This document shows, one piece after another, positions 6,511-11,151 of a stretch of 11,151 nt of DNA; the stretch's first letter is position 1, and each line of letters opens with the position of its first letter. This DNA is from Sphingobium sp. (GTDB lineage: Bacteria; Pseudomonadota; Alphaproteobacteria; Sphingomonadales; Sphingomonadaceae): NCBI GenBank assembly GCA_030148625.1, contig JASBTC010000353.1, positions 1 to 11,151 on the forward strand. The letters are read 5' to 3'. A program made the translations under genes and the position numbers. Under the pieces are notes generated by a model. The model had not been told where the DNA came from and ran no database searches. It saw nothing but the letters and a program-made list of their open reading frames with translations.

Positions 6511-8098
6511 CGGCCATCTCGCGCGGGGCGGTTGCGCTCGGTGCGCGGCGGGTGCGCTGTATCACGACAGGCTTGCGCGCCACCTGCCATGCGGCGAAGC
6601 CGAGCAGCGCGGCGCTCGCCAGCATGACGATGTCGAACGCGACGAACAGCCCGTCGCCGGTCATGATCGACTGCATCAGCCCGCGATCGGTGGTGAAGGC
6701 ATTGATCACTGGCACCGCCGCGCACATCGCCGCCGCGACCGTCAGCGTCTCGATCCAGGCGCGCCGCCCCGGGCGGATCAGCGAAGCCGCGGCCAGCCCG
6801 AACCAGACCCAGAACATGGCGGACACTTCCATATCCTGCCGCCCCGGCAGCATCGCGGGGATCAGTCGGTTTGCGAGCAGGAACGCCGCCATGCCCGCAG
6901 GCAGGCAGGCGATCGCGCCGATATTGAGCCGCTGCACCAGGCGATAGCCGAAAAAGGGCGCGGCGCCGGGTTTGCCGCGCTTGGCGGTCCACAGCATCAG
7001 CCCGGTCCCGACCATCGCGGTGCCGACAAGGCCAAGCAGGAAATAGGCCCAGCGCAGCAAGGGGCTCGCGAAATGGCCGAGATGCAGGCCCAGCATCACC
7101 CCCGCCGCCTCGATCGCGGGGCCGGGCGGGGCCGAGGCGGAGAGGCGCTGCCCGGTGACGCCCGAATAGGTGATCGACTGGCCGCGCGCATTGAGCGTGT
7201 CCGCGCCGTCGCGGGCGATGGTGATCGTCGCCGCCGCGTCATTGGGATTGCGTATGGTGATCCGCGCGGGCTGGCCGCCATGCCACTCCCCCGTCGCGGC
7301 CCGCACGAGGGGAACGATGTCGGTCAGCGGGGCGGGGCGGCCCGAAGCCTCGCTCTCCTCGTCGCGGCCATAGGCTTCGGCGGTGAAGGCCGACGGCTCC
7401 GCATAGTTGGCGGCGATCGGCCAGGGCATGTACATCAGCATCAGCGTGATCAGCCCGGTATAGGTGATCATCGCGTGGAAGGGCAGCGCGAGCACCGCCG
7501 ACACATTATGGGCGTCGAGCCAGCTGCGCTGCCCCTTGCGCCAGCGCAGCGTGAAGAAATCGACGAAGATGCGCTTGTGCGTGATCACGCCCGAGACGAT
7601 CGCGGTCAGCATGAAGATCGCGCACAACCCTGCGAGCCAGCGGCCCCAGGGATGCGGGATCTGAAGCTGGAAATGGAAGCGGTAGAAATGCTCGCCGCCG
7701 CGCGTCTCGCGTGCGGCGACAGTTGCGCCCGTCGCCGGATCCAGCCGGATTTCGGGCGTGCGTGGCGGCTTGGGTGCCTTGGGATCGGGATTTTCGCGTG
7801 CGCGCGTGAAGATGCGCGTGCCCGTGGTCCGCTCGTCGGGTAGATTGATCGTCCATTGCTCGTCATGCGGATGCGTCGCCTGCATATGCGCGATCGCGGT
7901 CTGTGCGGCGCGCTCGGGCGACGCGGGCTGCAGCGCGATCTCCGGCTGCATCCAGCGCGTGATCTCCGGCCGGAAATAGCTGGCGGTGCCCGTCAGGAAC
8001 ATCGCGAACAGGATCCATCCGGCGAGCAAGCCTAGCCAGGTGTGGATCCACGCCATCGACTGGCGCAGGCCGGTTTCCTTCGCGGGCTTGCAGTTCAT
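6500..8098 (-). CDS. PepSY-associated transmembrane protein, putative siderophore-iron reductase
   Basis: The product has 532 residues. The ATG at 8096-8098 overlaps the TGA of the upstream gene (ATGA), a coupled start. An upstream in-frame start at 8197 would add 33 Arg-rich residues that are only a shadow of the neighbour. The N-terminal helix (about 16-41, MAWIHTWLGLLAGWILF, then TGTASYF) is the hallmark of the PepSY_TM family. A periplasmic PepSY-like region of about 50-150 follows (IRLDPATGATV), then helices at about 153-172 and 200-226, a second soluble region of about 235-330, and helices at about 345-370, 392-412, 425-441, 450-467 and 485-504. Histidines sit at helix edges (H19, H142, H149, H174, H197, H208, H339, H342), consistent with heme or metal binding. 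Relatives include PiuB, FegB and FoxB, and FoxB is reported to reduce ferrisiderophores. Its place opposite a siderophore receptor supports the same role. Confidence 0.9.
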   Translation of the reverse strand: MNCKPAKETGLRQSMAWIHTWLGLLAGWILFAMFLTGTASYFRPEITRWMQPEIALQPASPERAAQTAIAHMQATHPHDEQWTINLPDERTTGTRIFTRARENPDPKAPKPPRTPEIRLDPATGATVAARETRGGEHFYRFHFQLQIPHPWGRWLAGLCAIFMLTAIVSGVITHKRIFVDFFTLRWRKGQRSWLDAHNVSAVLALPFHAMITYTGLITLMLMYMPWPIAANYAEPSAFTAEAYGRDEESEASGRPAPLTDIVPLVRAATGEWHGGQPARITIRNPNDAAATITIARDGADTLNARGQSITYSGVTGQRLSASAPPGPAIEAAGVMLGLHLGHFASPLLRWAYFLLGLVGTAMVGTGLMLWTAKRGKPGAAPFFGYRLVQRLNIGAIACLPAGMAAFLLANRLIPAMLPGRQDMEVSAMFWVWFGLAAASLIRPGRRAWIETLTVAAAMCAAVPVINAFTTDRGLMQSIMTGDGLFVAFDIVMLASAALLGFAAWQVARKPVVIQRTRRAPSATAPREMADAV

Positions 8099-8412
8099 GG
8101 CCGCACGCCCAGCAGCATGGCGGCCCCGATCGAGAGCGCGGCCAGGCCCCAGGTCAGCCCGGCGACGCGTGTCAGGCGTGGCTCGTGGAAGCACCACAGG
8201 CCGATTACGGCGTAGAACAGGAAGGACAGGATCAGCGCCCAGCCCGTCGCCTCGACGCGCACGACCGGCAGCGTTCGTGCGAGCAAGGTCGCAAGCCCGG
8301 ATGCCGCGGCATAACCGCCAACCAATGCCGTGATCGCGCGTGCGGCCATGGTCCAGCCCGCGCCGGTGTGGGCCGCCTGCGCCTTCGTCTTCGATGCTCC
8401 TGCGCGTCCCAC
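8095..8412 (-). CDS. DUF3649-like small membrane protein (iron-uptake associated)
   Basis: The product has up to 105 residues with GTG at 8410-8412 as start. An ATG at 8347-8349 gives an 84-residue form, MAARAITALVGGYAAASGL, which fits the conserved family start better, although its upstream RBS is poor. The start is therefore uncertain. Three hydrophobic segments lie at about 23-46, 57-75 and 83-101. The motif LVGGYAAASGLATLLARTLPVVRVEATGW (by position: 30-58, key residues GGY at 32-34 and LP...RVEA at 48-55) is what I associate with DUF3649, whose genes lie between siderophore receptors and PepSY-type proteins. The biochemical role is unknown. It is the first gene of a tightly coupled three-gene operon; its TGA overlaps the ATG of the PepSY gene. 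It diverges from the receptor gene at 8507 across a 94-bp gap with a Fur-box-like site, so iron repression is likely. Confidence 0.85.
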   Translation of the reverse strand: MGRAGASKTKAQAAHTGAGWTMAARAITALVGGYAAASGLATLLARTLPVVRVEATGWALILSFLFYAVIGLWCFHEPRLTRVAGLTWGLAALSIGAAMLLGVRP

Positions 8413-8461
8413 GCCTTTTCCCGCCCCATTCGGTTTCGACTCTTGCGTCGCAACATCATGC

Positions 8462-8491
8462 TCTCTAGCAGCAACTGCGAATCGTTATCAA
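8462..8491 (-). promoter_or_regulatory. Candidate promoter of the DUF3649-PepSY-DUF3325 operon
   Basis: On the minus strand TTGATA (8491-8486, five of six matches to TTGACA) is followed after 18 bp by TAGAGA (8467-8462), a poor match to TATAAT. The -35 lies inside the Fur-box-like site, which would allow direct repression. The weak -10 keeps this tentative. On the plus strand only TTGCGT (8443) and TAGCAG (8466), 17 bp apart, could serve the receptor gene, which is also weak. Confidence 0.3.
8471..8489. promoter_or_regulatory. Fur-box-like iron-responsive operator
   Basis: Read on the minus strand the 19 bases are GATAACGATTCGCAGTTGC. Compared with the classical Fur consensus GATAATGATAATCATTATC, 12 of 19 positions agree, including 8 of the first 9. 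It lies in the 94-bp gap between the siderophore receptor gene and the divergent small-membrane-protein operon. It ends 3 nt before the receptor RBS and overlaps the best -35 for the operon, so one site could repress both directions when iron is plentiful. The second half of the palindrome is degenerate, and alphaproteobacterial regulators (Fur, RirA, Irr) differ in preference, so the regulator is inferred. Confidence 0.6.
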
Positions 8492-8492
8492 C

Positions 8493-8498
8493 AGGGAG
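8493..8498 (+). promoter_or_regulatory. Ribosome binding site that fixes the GTG start of the siderophore receptor
   Basis: AGGGAG lies 8 nt before GTG at 8507-8509. From this GTG the protein begins with a normal signal peptide. Longer in-frame starts from 8330 would run through the divergent gene and the operator and would bury the signal peptide. Confidence 0.75.
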
Positions 8499-8506
8499 TG
8501 TCAGGG

Positions 8507-10822
8507 GTGATCGTCAATTCGAACCGGGGGCGGCGGGTTGTCAATTCGGGCCGCGCGCTGATCGCCGCCATCGCGATGCTTTCGCCGATCGCGGCGCATG
8601 CGCAGCAGGCGCCCGACGACAGCGCCGACGAGACGGCACGCGCCGACACCATCATCGTCACCGGCCTGCGTGAGAAGCAGACGGGGGCGGGCACCAAGAC
8701 CGATACACCGCTGATGGAGACGCCGCAGACGATCACCATCATCGACAGCGAGGAACTGACGCGCCGCAACGTCCAGTCGATCAACCAGGCGCTGGGCTAT
8801 GTCGCGGGCGTTTCACCCAACCAGCGCGGCGGCATGGTGACGCGTTACGACCAGTTGATCCTGCGCGGCTTCGCGCCCGGCGTGTTCCTGGACGGCATGC
8901 GCCTGCTCGCCGGGCCCTATTCGATGCCGCAGATCGATTTCAATCGCATCGATCATATCGACGTGGTCAAGGGCCCGGCATCGGTGCTTTACGGCAATTC
9001 GACGCCGGGCGGCCTCGTCAACCTGACCAGCAAGATGCCCGAGGCGACGGCATCGGGCCGGTTCGAATTGCAGGCGGGCAATTACGACAGCTGGCGCGCG
9101 GCGGGCGACATCAACCTGCCGCTCGATGCCGAAGGGCGGATCCTGTCGCGGATCGTCGCCGGCTGGCAGAAGAGCGACGGGCTGACCGCCGGCACCTTTG
9201 CCGAGCGCTGGCATGTCAGCCCGATGCTGACCTTCGCGCCCGATCCGGCGACCAGCCTGACGATCATCGCCACCTATCAGCGCTCGCCCAGCGGCGGCGG
9301 TTATTCGGGCGTTCCGGCTTACGGATCGGTGTTGCCCAATCCGGGTGGCGAATTGCCGCGCGACATCAACACCGGCGATCCGGGCTATGAACGCTATGAT
9401 CACCGCGCAAAATCGGTCGCGGCCTTATTCCGCCACGAATTCAATGATCATCTGGCGTTCCGGTCGAGCGCGCGTTTCCAGAACAACAAGCTCAGCTATC
9501 GCCAGCTTTATGTCGGCGGTTTCGCGACGACGGGAACGGGCGCCGCGCGCAACAGCGACTTCACGACGATCATCCGCGGCGGCGGCGGCGCCGATGAGGA
9601 TTTCGACACGCTGACGCTCGACAATAATCTGAACGCCAAGTTCGAGACGGGCGGGATCAGGCACAATCTGCTCGTCGGCGTCGATTACCAGCATATCGCG
9701 GGCGAGAATTTCCAGCAGTTCAACACCGGCGTTTCCGCCAATCCGCTGACCAGCATCCCCAATCTGAAGCTGTTCGCGCCGGTCTATGGCGGGGTGCTGC
9801 CGACATTCGACCTGACCCAGCTCTCCTCCGCCTATGTGAACACCTATGGCAAGCGTGACCAGACCGGCATCTATGTCCAGGATCAGATGGAGATCGGCCG
9901 GCTCCAGCTCATCGCCAGCGGCCGTTACGACTGGTACGACCAGATCACGCTCAACAAGCGCAACAGCGCGGTGACGACCTTGGCGCAGACCGCCTTCACC
10001 ATGCGGCTGGGTGCGCTTTACGAATTCCCCTTCGGCGTCTCGCCCTATATCAGCTATTCGGAATCCTTCGAGCCGCAGGCGGGCACGACCTATCTGGGCG
10101 AACCCTTCGATCCGGTGACCGGCCGTCAATATGAAGCGGGCGTCAAATATCAGCCCGCCGGCACCAATGCGCTGTTCACCCTGTCGGTCTACGACCTGCG
10201 CCGCCAGAACGTCCCCGTCGGCGATCCGCGCGCGGGCACGGGCGGGATCCCGACCAACGCCCAGATCCAGATCGGCGAAGTGCGCGTGCGCGGCGCCGAA
10301 CTGGAAGGGCGGGGCGAGGTCGTGCCCGGCTTCGATGTGGTCGCGGCCCTCAGCTATACCGACGCGATCATCACGCAGGGCATTCCGGCCGTTGCGCCCA
10401 CCGCCACCAACAGCGGCACGCCGACCACCACCGGCACCCGCCAGCTCGGCACGCCCAAATGGGTCGCCTCGACCTTCCTGTCCTATGATTTCGGCAAGTC
10501 GGGCAATATCTCTGGCGCGCTCGCCGGCCTCACGCTCGGCGGTGGCGCGCGCTATGTCGGCGGTTCCGACGGCACGACCAGCTATGCGGTGATCAACAAT
10601 GTCACCACCTTCCAGCGCTTCACCACCAAGAGCTTCCTGCTGGTCGACGCGCTGATCGGCTATGATCTCGGCCGTCTCTCACCCGCGATGGAGGGCGTCA
10701 CCCTGGCGGTGAATGCGGCAAACCTGCTCGACAAGAAGCATGTGACCGCCTGTCCATTCAACAATAGCTGCTATTTCGGCGCGGCGCGGACAGTGATGGC
10801 TTCGGTGCGCTACGACTGGTGA
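8507..10822 (+). CDS. TonB-dependent siderophore receptor (FhuA/FoxA-like)
   Basis: The product has 771 residues from GTG at 8507 (RBS AGGGAG, 8 nt upstream). The signal peptide is about 1-32 with a likely cut after AHA. A TonB-box-like DTIIVTG lies at 47-53. The plug of about 65-178 shows the siderophore-receptor pattern: ETPQTITIID (71-80), a NVQSINQALGYVAGVSPN stretch (88-105), the LILRGF segment (117-122), FLDGMRLL (127-134) and IDVVKGPASVLYGNSTPGGLVN (151-172 by position, key residues VKGPASVLYG and PGG). The barrel ends with CPFNNSCYFGAARTV and the terminal aromatic pattern VRYDW. The C..C-YFGA.R pair near the end is typical of FhuA/FoxA-class receptors for hydroxamate siderophores. It imports a ferric siderophore across the outer membrane using TonB energy; the exact ligand is unknown. 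The divergent DUF3649-PepSY-DUF3325 operon and the shared Fur-like site support iron regulation. Confidence 0.95.
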   Translation: MIVNSNRGRRVVNSGRALIAAIAMLSPIAAHAQQAPDDSADETARADTIIVTGLREKQTGAGTKTDTPLMETPQTITIIDSEELTRRNVQSINQALGYVAGVSPNQRGGMVTRYDQLILRGFAPGVFLDGMRLLAGPYSMPQIDFNRIDHIDVVKGPASVLYGNSTPGGLVNLTSKMPEATASGRFELQAGNYDSWRAAGDINLPLDAEGRILSRIVAGWQKSDGLTAGTFAERWHVSPMLTFAPDPATSLTIIATYQRSPSGGGYSGVPAYGSVLPNPGGELPRDINTGDPGYERYDHRAKSVAALFRHEFNDHLAFRSSARFQNNKLSYRQLYVGGFATTGTGAARNSDFTTIIRGGGGADEDFDTLTLDNNLNAKFETGGIRHNLLVGVDYQHIAGENFQQFNTGVSANPLTSIPNLKLFAPVYGGVLPTFDLTQLSSAYVNTYGKRDQTGIYVQDQMEIGRLQLIASGRYDWYDQITLNKRNSAVTTLAQTAFTMRLGALYEFPFGVSPYISYSESFEPQAGTTYLGEPFDPVTGRQYEAGVKYQPAGTNALFTLSVYDLRRQNVPVGDPRAGTGGIPTNAQIQIGEVRVRGAELEGRGEVVPGFDVVAALSYTDAIITQGIPAVAPTATNSGTPTTTGTRQLGTPKWVASTFLSYDFGKSGNISGALAGLTLGGGARYVGGSDGTTSYAVINNVTTFQRFTTKSFLLVDALIGYDLGRLSPAMEGVTLAVNAANLLDKKHVTACPFNNSCYFGAARTVMASVRYDW

Positions 10823-10828
10823 ACATGA

Positions 10829-10867
10829 CCTGATCCTCGGCTTCAGGGACTGAAGACGAGGATCAGG
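10829..10867. terminator. Long hairpin between convergent genes, overlapping the antiporter stop codon
   Basis: CCTGATCCTCG (10829-10839) pairs perfectly with CGAGGATCAGG (10857-10867). After one mismatch (G10840/A10856), CTTCAG (10841-10846) pairs with CTGAAG (10850-10855) around a GGA loop: 17 bp in all. It begins 6 nt after the receptor stop and contains the last eight codons and the stop of the minus-strand antiporter gene. No T run follows on either strand, so it is either a non-canonical bidirectional terminator or a structure protecting both 3' ends. Confidence 0.55.
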
Positions 10868-11151
10868 AAGGTCGCGAACAGCGAGAGGTGGACGGCGCCT
10901 TCGAGCATCGATGTCCGCGCGCCTGAAAAGGTGACGCCGTTGAGTACGAGTGTCATCGCGAGCAACACCATGTTCGCGGCCGAGAGGCCGAGTATGACGG
11001 GTTGTCCACTCATCAGGCCGATCAGCAGCACGGCGGGCACGGTCAGCCCCAGCGTGGAGGTTGCGGCGCCCAGGCAGAGATTGATCGCGCGGGTCAGCTG
11101 GTTCGCGGCGATCGCGCGCAGGGCCGATATCCCTTCGGGCGTGAACACGAT
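10843..11151 (-). CDS. chaA: Calcium/proton antiporter (ChaA, CaCA family), C-terminal part, cut by window edge
   Basis: The window holds the last 102 residues; the frame stays open to the right edge (ending IVFTPEG when read at the boundary), so an apparent GTG at 11146 is internal. The text fits the C-terminal repeat of ChaA-type exchangers: PEGISALRAIAANQLTRAINL, then LGAATSTLGLTVPAVLL (the second alpha-repeat-like region), a helix around LSAANMVLLAMTLVLNGV, then GARTSMLEGAVHLSLFATFLILVFSP to the stop (each stretch contiguous in the protein). Three to four membrane helices are visible. Family members exchange Ca2+ (or Na+/K+) for H+ across the inner membrane in alkaline or salt stress. It converges on the siderophore receptor gene with only 20 bp between the two stops. 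There is no evidence of a functional link with the iron locus. The acidic motif of the first repeat lies outside the window. Confidence 0.87.
   Translation of the reverse strand: MVFTPEGISALRAIAANQLTRAINLCLGAATSTLGLTVPAVLLIGLMSGQPVILGLSAANMVLLAMTLVLNGVTFSGARTSMLEGAVHLSLFATFLILVFSP

Noticed and set aside
8330..8506. An upstream extension of the siderophore receptor (59 extra residues)
   Set aside because: It overlaps the divergent DUF3649 gene and the Fur-like operator and would bury the signal peptide. The GTG at 8507 has a well-placed RBS.

Overview
The window is high-GC DNA typical of an alphaproteobacterium, most likely a sphingomonad (Sphingomonadaceae). The reasons are two large TonB-dependent receptors with sphingomonad-style plug sequences, strong codon bias toward G or C in third positions, and a palindromic intergenic repeat built on a CCAGC-GAAA-GCTGG hairpin that I remember as common in sphingomonad genomes. 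The genus cannot be fixed from this sequence alone.

Layout from left to right. (1) 1-548, minus: N-terminal part of a periplasmic, Tat-exported penicillin-acylase-family amidohydrolase, running off the left edge. (2) 549-1008: 460 bp divergent intergenic region with several small inverted repeats but no convincing promoter. (3) 1009-3996, plus: a 995-residue TonB-dependent outer-membrane receptor of unknown substrate, followed by a strong rho-independent terminator (4037-4071). (4) 4171-4629, minus, and 4752-6035, plus: a divergent pair made of an Lrp/AsnC-type regulator and a PLP-dependent cystathionine gamma-synthase/methionine gamma-lyase family enzyme. This arrangement resembles the known mdeR/mdeA pair of pseudomonads. 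(5) 6076-6158: an 83-bp near-palindrome made of two opposed REP-like hairpins, in the gap between convergent genes. (6) 8412 down to 6193, minus: a three-gene overlapping operon, DUF3649 membrane protein, PepSY-associated membrane protein and DUF3325 membrane protein. (7) 8507-10822, plus, divergent from that operon: a siderophore-type TonB-dependent receptor with a GTG start. A Fur-box-like site lies in the 94 bp between the two. (8) 10843-11151, minus: the C-terminal end of a ChaA-type calcium/proton antiporter, running off the right edge. A 17-bp-stem hairpin overlaps its stop codon.

How the genes may work together. The right half is a coherent iron-acquisition locus. The receptor would import a ferric siderophore across the outer membrane, and the PepSY-type membrane protein with its two small partners would act at the inner membrane, probably in reductive iron release. 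Both would be under one iron-responsive operator. The left half could be a scavenging module: a receptor, a periplasmic acylase of the kind that cleaves N-acyl amines, and a regulated enzyme of sulfur amino-acid metabolism. That linkage is inference from adjacency only. No tRNA, rRNA, CRISPR array, transposase or phage gene is visible. The candidates for something less described are the acylase/receptor/lyase neighbourhood, the structured intergenic elements, and a short membrane-helix-like coding remnant upstream of the first receptor.
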